Of a DNA stretch of 64,000 nt, positions 35,325-46,700 are shown one piece after another. The stretch covers positions 116,935,449 to 116,999,448 of the forward strand of contig CM060696.1 of the NCBI GenBank assembly GCA_030686995.1, read 5' to 3'. Within the stretch, counting starts at the first letter, position 1. Each line of letters begins with the position of its first letter. The DNA comes from Artemisia argyi (Eukaryota > Streptophyta > Magnoliopsida > Asterales > Asteraceae). Made by a program: the position numbers and the translations under genes. Below the pieces are notes generated by a model, which made no database searches, had not been told where the DNA came from, and worked only from the letters and a program-made list of their open reading frames with translations.

Positions 35325-38300
35325 TGGATCGTCGACTCGGGTTGCTCCAAGCACATGACCGGGAATTTAAAGCTGCTGATCAATTTCGTCTGGAAATTCA
35401 TGGGAACTGTACGCTTTTGAAATGATCATGTAGCAGCTATTCAGGGTTATGGAGATCTTCAATTTGGGAATTTTTTAATCACTCGAGTTTACTACGTCGA
35501 AGGGTTGGGACACAATTTGTTTTCAGTCGGGCAGTTTTGTGATGCAGATTTAGAAGTTGCATTCAGGAGAAACACAGTTTTTATTAGAAATTTGGTTGGT
35601 GATGATCTCTTAACTGGTAATCGTGGTACAAACTTGTATGCTATCGACATCAACCAAATGGCTTCTACATCACCAATTTGTCTTATGACAAGGGAAACCG
35701 AAACTAAGTCCTGGCTGTGGCATAGATGTTTATCCCATCTAAATTTTGACACCATCAACAAGTTATCTAAAGAAAACATCGTCACCAGACTTCCTAAGTT
35801 CAAATACACCAAGGAACACCTTTGTCCATCATGCGAACAAGGAAAAAGCAAAAGAGCATCATATAAACCCAAAACCGTACCTAGTTCGGAAGCAAGGTTA
35901 CATATGTTGCACATGGACTTATGTGGCCGAATGAGAGTTGAAAGCATTAATGGGAAGAAGTATATTCTTGTTATTGTTGATGATTATTCAAGATACACTT
36001 GGGTAAAGTTTTTGAGATCAAAAGACGAAGCACCAGGCATCATCATCACCTTTCTGAAGCATATTCAAGTTCTACTTCAAGCTCCAGTAAGGATTATAAG
36101 AACAGACAATGGCACAGAATTTACAAACCAGGAGTTAAAAACTTACCTTGAAGATGTTGGAATCACACACCAAACATCAGTTGTTAGAACTCCACAGCAG
36201 AATGGGGTAGTTGAAAGAAGAAATAGAACTCTTGTGGAAGCTGCTCGCACAATGCTGATTTTTTCTAGTGCACCACTATTCTTATGGGCTGATGCCGTAG
36301 CCACTGCTTGTTTTACTCAAAACCGATCCCTAGTCCATCCGAGATTCAATAAAACCCCATATGAGCTAGTTAATAACCGTAAACCTGACATCTCTTACCT
36401 TCACGTATTTGGCGCTTTGTGCTATCCGACGAATGATAGAGAAGATCTAGGAAAGTTAAAAGCTAAGGGTGATATTGGAATCTTCATTGGATATTCAGAA
36501 AACTCGAGGGCATTCAGGGTGTATAATAGAAGAATGAAAAAGAAAATGGAGACGATGAATGTGAAGTTTGACGAGATTTCACAAATGGCTTCTGAGAGAC
36601 TCGCTCTAGAACCCGCGCTTAATCCGATGGCTTCTAATCAAAACGGATTAGGACCCGAACCAAACCAGCAAACTTCTGGACACATCAGTTCAGGACTCGT
36701 ACCTCAAGGAGCTCAGTCAATAAACAAGGATAAACCTTCAGAACAAGAACTGGAAAATTTCTTTGAGTTAATGTTTGATGAATACTATGGTGCAACTTTG
36801 ACAAATGCATCTCAACAACATTCCGCTACACCCGCTCACAACCATCAACCACCACCACCACCACCACAGGATGCATCTACAACAATCGAAGCTGAAGCAC
36901 CAACTACCTCAACATCATCTACATCTACTCAAGCAACTCCAGTAATTGAAACTGAACTACCAAGAGTTGTTGCGCAAAATCAAAACACTAATTTTCAAGA
37001 AGAACCTATAAATAATTCAAACGATGTTGCGTTAGAAGAAGAAGAAGAAGAAGAAGTATTTGAAAACCCGTTTGCAACAGACTCTGCTGAATCTTCTTCA
37101 AGGTTACAAGAACCATCAAACACACATTCGTTAAACCTAAGGTACCCTTCTACGTTTCAATGGACAAAAGACCATCCAATAGAACATGTTATTGGTGAAC
37201 CTTCAAAGCCAGTTCAGACAAGGAGACAACTTGCCACTGATCTCGAATTGTGCATTTACATTTGCTCAATCAGCCTCAAAGAACCAAAGAACATTCGGGA
37301 AGCAATGGCAGAATACCCTTGGATAGAAGCGATGCAAGATGAAATTCTTCAATACGATTTACATTACAGTTGGGAACTTGTTGAACGACCACTTGATATA
37401 CGTGTTCTTGATCTCAAGTGGTTATGGAAGAACAAACTGGATGAGGAAATGACTGTTATTCGCAACAAAGCTCGTCTCGTGGCTAAAGGTTATCCACAAG
37501 AAGAAGGGATAGATTTCGAGGAATCATTCGCGCCTGTAGCTAGACTTGAAGCAGTCCGGATTTTCTTAGCCTATGCCGCTCACAAAAACATCACAGTCTA
37601 TCAGATGGATATTAAGACTGCTTTCTTGAATGGAACTTTGAAAGAAGAAGTGTATGTTAGTCAGCCAGAGGGATTCATCGACAAAGATCATCCAGACTAC
37701 GTCTACAAGCTTGAGAAAGCAATTTATGGTTTAAAACAAGCTCCAAGAGCGTGGTATGACGAACTATCATCTTTCTTGCTTAAAAACAATTTCACAAAAG
37801 GAACGGTTGATGACACCTTGTTTATCAAAAAATTCAAAAATGACATTTTGATCGTTCAAATTTATGTGGACGACATTATTTTTGGATCAACCAATCCTAA
37901 CCATTCAAAACATTTTGAAAATCTCATGAAAAGTAAATTTGAAATGTCCATGATGGGGGAACTAAAATTCTTTCTTGGTTTATAAATCCATCAATCCCCT
38001 CGTGGTATTTTTATCAATCAATCTAAATATACAATAGAGATTTTGAAAAAACATGGAATGGAAAACTGTGATTCTGTTGGTACACCAATGGTCACTTCAC
38101 CAAAAATAGGTGCTGATTTGTTTGGGAAACCCATTGATCCGAAGAAATATTGGAGCATGATCGGTTCTCTCATGTATCTAACTGCTAGTCGACCCGATAT
38201 TCAATTTGTTGTTTGTTTGTTAGCACGGTTTCAGGCAAAGCCTACCGAACTTCACCTCAAAGAGGTTAAACGGATCTTTCGGTACCTACGAAGCACCATT

Positions 38301-38830
38301 AACATGGGACTTTGGTATCCGAAGGATTCGGGGTTTAATCTAACAGCATTTTCAGATGCAGACCATGCCGGTGATCAAATTACAGCAAAGAGTACATCAG
38401 GTGGAGCACAATTTTTGGGTGAAAAGCTAGTAAGCTGGTCGTCAAAGAAACAGGATTGTACTGCGCTATCAACTGTCGAAGCCGAGTATGTGTCTCTATC
38501 TGCGTGTTGTGCCCAAGTTCTTTGGATGCGGACACAGCTCACAGATTTATGGCTTTACTTTTGAAAAAATACCTATGTATTGTGACTCAAAAAGTGCCAT
38601 AGCCATCTCGTGCAATCCCGTACATCACTCTAAGATGAAGCATATCAAAGTCCGCTACCATTTCATCAAAGAACACGTAGAAGAGGGTACTGTTGAATTA
38701 TTTTTCGTTAAGACTGATTACCAACTCGCCGATCTATTTACTAAAGCCCTTCCAAAAGAACGGTTTGACTATTTAGTTCGATGAATTGGCATGCGAAGCC
38801 TAACTCCTGAGGAGCTAGAACGTCTTCTCG
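35325..38830 (+). pseudogene. SIRE pol: protease, integrase, RT, RNase H
   Basis: Protease motif IVDSGCSKHM with DSG at 35334-35342, after a frameshift. The main open part is 35505-37985 (826 residues): GAG-pre-integrase ([19 protein letters not shown]), integrase D/D/E ([22 protein letters not shown]), a long Gln/Pro/Glu-rich linker, and RT with YVDD at residues 787-790 and [14 protein letters not shown] at 37983-37985 interrupts RT; the same frame resumes at 38043-38564 (RNase H SDADHAG, TVEAEY), shifts near 38548, and continues to 38784 (MYCDSKSA), where TGA interrupts the last residues. A further TGA lies near 35434. Not functional, but few changes from intact. Confidence 0.92.
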
Positions 38831-41425
38831 AATCTTCATGAAAAATGATTTAAAAATTGCTTCGCTGTAAATGTTTTTGAAAAAAAAACAAAAAAAAACA
38901 AAATACAAAATTTGAAAAACCAACAAAAACAAAATACAAAAATATAAAATTTCAAAAAAAAATACAAAAACAATATAAAATCAAAAAATCCAAAAATATT
39001 CTTCTCACGACATGTCTCTCATATAAATCAATATTCTGTACGTTTCTAGAAATGTCATTCAACAATGATACGGACATGTACAGATGCTTGAACGGGAGTT
39101 CTTTTTAATGTTTTTCTAAAACATGTCGTTTCTTAAAAGTTTCTTCACAATGGCTTTCGTACACCTCAGTATGAAACCCGGACTAAAATGATGACTTTTG
39201 ATTATTTTCAAGTCAATGACTCGTACGTTCAAAGAAGAAATCATTTTCAAAAAGTTCGAGTATAAACAAACGAAAAGGATTTCAAAGATAAACTCGTTTT
39301 TCAAAATACAATTCTTGATCACTTTTTCAAGATTGTTCAAAAGATTTCTCAAAATCTTTCAAATGAGTGCTCAAGATAACTCCCTCAAAACCCTTAATTG
39401 ATTTTAAAATGTGCTATCATTAAGTGGGAGTACAAAAACAAAAATGTTCCGTATTCATGCAAAATAAAATCTATCTTTCTCTCCAAAAAGCTTTTTTACT
39501 CAGTTGATATAAAAAATATCACAATATGCTATTTTTGAGGGGGAGAAGACATGATTAAAATGTGATCAAAGATGTTTAAACTTTGTGACTGAATCTCAGA
39601 AGAGCTCGACTCAGATAGTAACAATGAATTGACGAAGCAAAAAATGTCAGTAATCGAAAAGACTTGTCCTGGACGGGTAATAATTTCAAGCTAGTCTAAC
39701 TAGTGATGTAAGCGTGTCTCGAATAGGACTTGTCTGAGTAGAATGTACCATATCTAGAGACTTTCTTTGGACTTGACCAGGATGGGTAATAATTTCAAGC
39801 TAGTCTAACTAGTGATGTAAGCGTGTCTCGAATCGGTCATGTTCACTGAAAGTGGATCAATTCAAAAAGTGCAAACTCCTCACGCATATGCAAATTTCTT
39901 AAAAATTCATGAGCACATGTGAAGGGGGAGTCCTTCAAAAGAAATGCAAAACTCTCGAAGTGTCAATAATGTGTTTTATTATCATAAACACTTTGAGAGA
40001 TTTTTCATAAATGGTTTCATGGCAATTATAGGATAGTCATGGAGTTATAAGGTGACTAAGGTTAGGAAAAACCGTTCTATGATCCGCCAGAGCCGGAGGG
40101 ATCTACCCAAGGACAAATCCAATAGATTAGAATTAGAAGTCCTTAGGTATGATTGAAAAAAGGAGAAAATGAGAAAGGAGAAAGAAGGGGTTGAAGAATT
40201 AAAAAGAAAAGTTATGAAAAAGGGTGAAAAGAAATAGCCCTCCAAATGTTCAACCTTAGGGCAGACACTGGGTTCAATTCGTATGCTACTGGTCGTTACT
40301 AAGGTGACACCGGTATTGAAGATAAAGTTGTCATGGACCCAGTGACGCAATGCACTAAACCTTCTTAACCACTCAAGTTCTCTTAAAAGAGCTTGTTTCA
40401 TTCTCACGGGGAACCGGTGTAATCTATCGACCTGTCTCTTAGAGATGGTTGGTATTGAAACAGGAGACCTCTCCCTAATCTCTGCATAGGAAACCAAATG
40501 TGCACTTATCGAGTCTAGAGCCCCGAGATTCATCAAAAGATCTTATAGGAATACATAATATTCCTACACTGGTTGTTCATCATTAAGGACGCCAGATGTA
40601 AACTTAAGAGTCCTATGCAGATCTTAGCAATCTGCCAGAACATTTATGAGAGAATTCACACAAGTGTTTCTCAATGATTGAATGGAAACTCCTGCCAGGG
40701 TCAACATCAAACAGCCCTGACAGCAGGTCACTTCGGTAATTTCTTATGGGTTACGCTTAGTGTTCGCGGTGGTTTCAAATGGTCTACAGTCGTGGAGTGA
40801 TCCCCAGCGACTCACCCAGTCATTGAGCTACTAAGTAGGTCTTGTATGCTCCCTCGGGAGTATCTGACATGGGAACGGCCTTGGTAACGATTAGAAGGAG
40901 TCTTCACACTATGCTGTTGACAATCTCTAATTCCTTGTATGTAAGTACCGGTTGATTATTGCTAACTGTTTATCTGCAGGTATATATCACCTCCAAGGCG
41001 ACAGATTCCGCATGCTCATACATACATCTAGAAGTTAAAGAAAGCTCCCTCAAAGATCTATACAACACAAAGTTCAAACAAAGATTCTACGCCAAATAGA
41101 AGAATCTACAAAGTATAAAGACTAAAGATCAAAGTGAAAGAAAGGGAACTACGTGCATATGAAATTATGAATATCAAAGTCCAAAGATGTATGAGCATGT
41201 TGGAATGGCGAACAACCACCACAGACGCAGAAGTGACGAAAGGCAGATTGCTCCACATCATAAAAGAACAAAGAACGATGAAAAGTCAGTTATCAAAGAT
41301 CACAAAGCATGAAGGAACAAAGACTAATGACTATTCTACTACGACACACAATGGTCAGCAACAAAGAACAAAGAAGACCTAATCACGTGGAGCATCATTC
41401 GAATGACCACCCCTTAGGGGGAGAT
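38831..41425 (+). other. SIRE 3' internal region, no env-like frame left
   Basis: 2.6 kb of the element with an A-rich stretch (38880-38995) and a duplicated segment, ATAATTTCAAGCTAGTCTAAC, at 39690 and 39789. An open frame on the minus strand (40536-40045) is unsupported. The purine tract CCTTAGGGGGAGAT ends at 41425. Confidence 0.6.
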
Positions 41426-41574
41426 TGTTAGCATTAAAAATTATATTAGAAAGTGATGGTCATTCTCATTATTAGAATGTTGTGTCGTATGTAATAGTTT
41501 AAGTCAGTTGGGCTTTGGACTTGGCAAGCTAATATGTTATGTGCATTGTTATATAAGCCTTATTACCTAGTCAT
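41426..41574 (+). repeat. SIRE 3' LTR, left part
   Basis: First 149 bases of the 399-bp LTR, ending in GTCAT, which is repeated at 48259 after the inserted element. Confidence 0.93.
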
Positions 41575-43132
41575 TGATGAGGCGAAAAATGAACCACTTT
41601 TAGGGGGTCATTTAAGCTCGGAATTGAATTTATTTGATCAAATATTGCCATAAATCATTCCTTTTGTGATTTTAGGTACTTTGGGAGTGAATTCTGGAAA
41701 AGGAAGGATTTTGGACGTTTTTGGAGCATAAAAGTGAAGAAAACGGAAAAGTCTTAATTTTTCCTTGCTGGGAACAGTACCTGACGGCGTCAAGAGGCTT
41801 TTCATGATGGCATCAAGAGTAAAAGTGGTGACGGCCCAGAAGAAACGTGAAGGCGTCACCCAAGGCCGTCACGTGTTAACTTGTCAAAACTTGCGCGCGG
41901 AGTAGCTGATATTGTTTTGGTCATAACTTTTGCATACGAACTCGGATTTAGGTAATTCAAAAGCCCACGCGAAGAGGAAGAAGAGATCTACAATTTGGTG
42001 AAAAAATGGTCATGACGGCATCAAGAGAACAAGCTAACGCCGTTAAGCCTTGCCGACAGAAAATATGCCTATAAATATAACATCATAACTTCACTTTTTG
42101 TAAGCCCTAAACCCTAAGATCGATTCCTGGGTTTAGGTAGGTATTTTTCCAGCAACTTAGAGGGTTTCAATCACTCCATAAACATCATGTATTAGTTTGT
42201 TGATTCTATCTTAATTATGTTTTCCATTATTATTGTTGATTGTTCTTCTTTGATTATGTTTTGCTAATTCACCTTGTGTCTACTTATGATTGTGTGAAAC
42301 TTGTGTATAATTGATTAGATCTCATTGATTTCTTGTTGATGTTGTGTCTATCTCCATCAATGAGGGCTTGTTGATGTGTGTGTCTATCTCCATCAATTAA
42401 GGCGTGACAACTTCAATAGATCTAGTTGGTTTAGTTTATAATTCTTGTTTCCTATTGATTCTTGTTTTGGTTGAATGAATTCGATGTTAGGCTTAAGAAA
42501 ACTGGCAGACTTCCATAGGGTAACATGCTTGAACGTCTTAAGAAACATGAGCCGATGTGTACTAGGTTTTTATGGTTGTATTTAATGCATGAGCGAATTC
42601 TAGTGATCCCATGTTAGGAGCTTCTTAGCCGGCTCGACATAGGAGTGAAGTAGGAGCTTATAGGATTGGGGAAGTAAGTACGCCACCCCATGAATGGTAT
42701 TAAGGAATACAACCCGTCAATTAAAACAAGGTGTATAATTCAATAGGTAGAATTGGATAGCTAACAAGGAGTAACATATCATGGGTAGACATGCTTCACT
42801 TATCTTGTAGAACCTTAGTTTATTTTCTTGTTTATTAGATTAATTAGTAGCTTTTGGGTTAGTTGATTAGCAACTAATTCCGCCCACTCTCCCAATACCC
42901 GAGATTTTTACTTGCTTTTCATAAAATACAAAACCATAAAAAGAATCATCCTTCACCTTTAGACCTAGTTAGATTAATTTCAATCCTAACGACACTATTC
43001 CTAGCTGAACGATCAATCCCCCGGTACTTGTCACTATACTATACTTCAACGATCAGGTACACTGCCTGGTGGGGGTTGTAAGCTTCTCGAGATCCCTCGA
43101 GAGGTAAAGCCTGGTGCAATTCCCACGCATCA
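41575..43132 (+). repeat. 5' LTR (1558 bp) of the pol-less element
   Basis: TGATGAGGCGAAAA ... CCACGCATCA. TATA box CCTATAAATATAAC at about 42068-42081. Upstream of it, within 300 bases, lie several TGACGGC(G/A)TCA boxes (41785, 42012), GGCGTCACC and GGCCGTCACGTGT (which holds a G-box, CACGTG). Near the end a stretch complementary to tRNA-Asp lies at 43025-43053. Confidence 0.95.
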
Positions 43133-43138
43133 AGTTTT

Positions 43139-43157
43139 TGGCGCCGCAGCCCGGGGA
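43139..43157 (+). promoter_or_regulatory. Primer binding site, tRNA-Asp type
   Basis: TGGCGCCGCAGCCCGGGGA, six bases after the LTR end. The complement of the plant tRNA-Asp(GTC) 3' end is TGGCGCCGTTGCCGGGGA as I recall it, so the first eight bases and the GGGGA end agree, with a small difference between. Confidence 0.8.
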
Positions 43158-43307
43158 ATAGTTATTGTTTAGGTTGGAATTTATTTTGATTAGGTCTACT
43201 CATTAGATTCCTTTTTAGTGAGATTTTTATTTTCTTTTTATTAGTTTTCTTGTAGTCTATCTTTTTCTTTGTGCCCTTTGTTTGTAAAACCATTTTCATT
43301 TGTCTCC

Positions 43308-44255
43308 ATGGCGGATGAAATTCCATTTAGATCATTAACTATAGAGGAACAATTAGTTTACTCGGATCGATTTGCCTCCTGTTGTTCCAATGAATTTTTA
43401 AGTGATCTGAGATATATACAAGAGGAGATGGGTGTAAAGTTAGATGGGTTTGATGAATTTTATAAATGTGTGTTTTCTATTAGACGATCATTATCAGGAT
43501 CAATTCCTTTTAGTGAGACCCTTTGGATGAATTTTGAGAAAAGCTTCCTAACCATAACCCATAAGTTCAACGAATTGGTGGATTCGTATGAGCAAGATGA
43601 CCTAGTTTCTAAGAACATGAACTTAGAATCAAACCAGGATTACGAGATGGTTAGTTATGAACCACCTAGTTGCATGAGTGGGATAGATTTCACCAAAACA
43701 TACGACACACATGAGTTTAGAGTTGAGCCACCAAGTTGCATGTCATGGTTAGGCACTACCATAATACAAGATGAACACATAGGTGATATTGATGTGATGG
43801 AAGAGATAGTAGAAAACCCAAGCCCACTAAGTACCCCACAAGTCCTACCATCATTTGAGGCATACACACCGCCCGTGACTTACCCGGAAGAAGTAGAAGA
43901 GACTATAGGAACCCCAATAGAAGTAGAACCCTTGGACCAGGCACCACTTGAGGATATAGGTTTGAATACTTGTAGTGATAACCTTAATCCTAGTTCTAGG
44001 AAATTTCCTAATGTTGATGAACCGGAACCTCAACCTTCACACAACTTTCCATCCTTAGATATACATCTAGGAGATAAAAGAGGAACCGACCCACCCATCA
44101 ACCAATATTATCCGGGTAGTTTTAGGATGAAGGAAGCCATTCACTCACCCCCTTCACCTCATGTGGCATATTCACACCCTAAGGGTGTGTATCGCTACTT
44201 TCACCCACACTTAATCCTAAGTGTAGGGAAAACCTCTCCTATTTCCGTTAAATAA
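43308..44255 (+). CDS. Unassigned 315-residue protein of the pol-less family
   Basis: The first AUG with good context (TCTCCATGGCGG) is at 43308; an upstream in-frame AUG at 43269 is also possible. N-terminal 110 residues: helical-looking, with FRSLTIEEQLVYSDRFASCC. The middle holds two copies of a (Y/V)EPPSCMS motif about 28 residues apart. The C-terminal half is acidic and Pro-rich (TYPEEVEETIGTPIEVEPL, PEPQPSHNFP) and ends HPKGVYRYFHPH. No zinc knuckle, capsid signature or enzyme motif. Similar proteins are, to my memory, common as hypothetical proteins in Asteraceae. Its place directly after the primer site is where gag would lie, so it may be a diverged gag or accessory protein. Function unknown. 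Confidence 0.75.
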   Translation: MADEIPFRSLTIEEQLVYSDRFASCCSNEFLSDLRYIQEEMGVKLDGFDEFYKCVFSIRRSLSGSIPFSETLWMNFEKSFLTITHKFNELVDSYEQDDLVSKNMNLESNQDYEMVSYEPPSCMSGIDFTKTYDTHEFRVEPPSCMSWLGTTIIQDEHIGDIDVMEEIVENPSPLSTPQVLPSFEAYTPPVTYPEEVEETIGTPIEVEPLDQAPLEDIGLNTCSDNLNPSSRKFPNVDEPEPQPSHNFPSLDIHLGDKRGTDPPINQYYPGSFRMKEAIHSPPSPHVAYSHPKGVYRYFHPHLILSVGKTSPISVK

Positions 44256-46700
44256 GGGTAGAGTCAGGCTCGTGACTCGAACAAAAACAAGCGCTTCTTG
44301 GGAGGCAACCCATGTTTTGTGTGTTTTTATTTGTTTGTTTGTTTGATTTTATTTGTTTCCATATGCATGTTTTATTTTTATTGTTTTTGGCTCATGTCTC
44401 AAAGTAAATTGTGAAAATGCTTTATTTTGTTTTTAACTTCGTCTTAATTTCATATAAAGGTATTTTGCAAAAGATAAGTGTAAGGGAGATCCAAATTTGT
44501 TTATAAGAACGAAATTGAGCATGAACCACAACAATAATAAATGGACATGTGTATTAGTGCTTGTTAGAGTCAAATGCTTGTATCGAGTCATAATAATATT
44601 TTGTAGGATTTTCCAGGAAGTAGGACATAAGTTTTTTCAGAAATTTTCCAGAAACTTAACGTAAAGATTTCTGCAGGTCACTTCTGACGGCGTCATGAGT
44701 TTACTCTTGACGGCGTCATGTGTAAAATTCTGGAAATTTTGCTAGTTTTGTTTATACCGGTGTCTTAAAGTTTTTGTTAATTCTTTAGTTTTATAAACTC
44801 CAGAAAATCTGCAAACATTCATTCCACAAGCATTATATCTTTAATTGTTTTGTTTCTATTCCTAAGTCTGGAATTATATCTAGTTGCGAGTTTTCTTTGT
44901 TCGGATTGATGCTTTGGGTTTTTGTGTTTGTTTTCTCAGGATTTACAGGTTATGTATGACAAGAAGATGATTTATTTTTCTGGAAGGGAAGCTTTGATTG
45001 TTCATTTTCTTGGAGGAAGATTTAACCTGGCCACCTTATTATCCATACCGAGCGAATCAGGGGAGTATTTGATTTCATTCTTTTTACTTTTTCACTTTTA
45101 CATTCTTTACTTGAACATTGGGGACAATGTTCATCCTAAGTGTAAGGGGAGGGTAAAATGATGATACCTTACATATACACTTTCGCTTGAGTTTGTTTTG
45201 TTTAATAGTAGATGTGTAATAAAACTATGAGAAATACTTGTTAGTGCAATTTTAGCACCAAATTTAAATTTTTTTACAACATTTAGGAGTGAAACTTTAG
45301 CCATAGCAAGCGTCTCATGGATAGGAGATTGTATGACTAGCACATAACCGTATATTCAGAAAAATTTTCCACCAAAATATGTGAGGTTCGCCTTTAGATT
45401 TGATTGGAAAAGCATTTACTATTAGTGCTTATGAGTGTACCGGTAGCATTTAGATTCTAGAACTTGCGTTAGTGATGCATCCCGAGACCGCTAGTGAGAC
45501 TACATTCGTGTAGTAGGATTTACTACATGATAAGAGGCATTAGGATCACCCTTGTGTTAAACCCGTGTTATAATTACTTGACCATTTAAGTCATATTACT
45601 TGGCTAGTTAAGTCAACTAATTTTTCTCACACCTTAGCGTTGTACCCACTTTTAGTACACGAAACCCCTAGTACACCCCTCCGAGCCTATCTTTTCGTTT
45701 CTAACTTTAAGCGTCTTACTTAAAGGAAGAATTTGTTACACCCCACTTAAATGTACAACCAAATCGCCTTAGCCTTCCGTGTATGCGCTCATCCATTATT
45801 GTTATTTTTTAAACCCTAAGTTAACTATCTAATTGATTACATGGTTGCTAAGTCGAGTCATATCCTTGTACATATTGTTTTGGGACAATTGGGACTCATG
45901 GGTAAGTACTTATCTTATGGAGTAATGGGGAAGAACATCATTTATTACCCCCGTATGTACGTTAATCTTAAAAGTACTCCAAGTGTTTTGATTATCTTAA
46001 TTCGAGTCATTAGATTAGTTTATTGTAAAGTATGTAAAAATTCAAGTGTAAGGGGAATGTTCATCCCCTATGATGTATTATTTTGGATGGTAGGATAAGA
46101 GTGCATGCAAAAATTAAAAAAATAAAAAATAAAAAATAAAAAAATAAAAAAAACGGACTACCATCCCATTTCATTCTATGTTTATTTTATGTTTTTGTTA
46201 TTTTTCATTTATTAGCTTAAGTCGAGTCTAGTTTTGGCTTAGCAACGCCATATTGTACATGTAATTGACCAAGATTGTTAACTCGCCACCAGTAAAAACT
46301 TCCTTTATCCAACAAAACCGTGTATTTCATATCCCTACACCTAACGTTACAACCCTTTAAAAGACCTCTTTGATAGTTTATCCTAGGTGCTTACGCCATG
46401 TGGTGGAGGTTTGATCCTTTCCCAAGCCTATGGTAATCTATTTTGCTATGACAGGTAGTGAGAGATATCTTCCGTTTCCATATCGTAATTTATACTTTAT
46501 TACACCCGAGAGATGTGAGTATCTAAACACTATTTGTGAGGTGCTTATGTATGACCTCCGTGCTTGTCTTTGGTCTTTAGTGGAACGATTATTTGTTGTA
46601 ATTACTTTTATATTAGTGTTAAATGACCCCTAACTTGTATTTTGAGTAGAATAAAAGCGCATTTGCTTGAGGACAAGCAAATCTCAAGTGTAAGGGTATA
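44256..46700 (+). other. Pol-less element, non-coding 3' interior
   Basis: Immediately after the ORF: AAGCGCTTCTTGGGAGGCAA with the short stem TTGGG/CCCA. The motif AAGTGTAAGGG occurs four times (about 44479, 45138, 46043, 46688), only the last next to the LTR. Also contains two TGACGGCGTCATG boxes (44687, 44709) and an AT-only tract (46115-46152). No coding. Confidence 0.7.

Noticed and set aside
40045..40536. 163-residue frame on the minus strand in the SIRE 3' region
   Set aside because: No family resemblance, opposite strand to the element, and its hydrophobic C-terminus comes from an A-rich plus-strand stretch.
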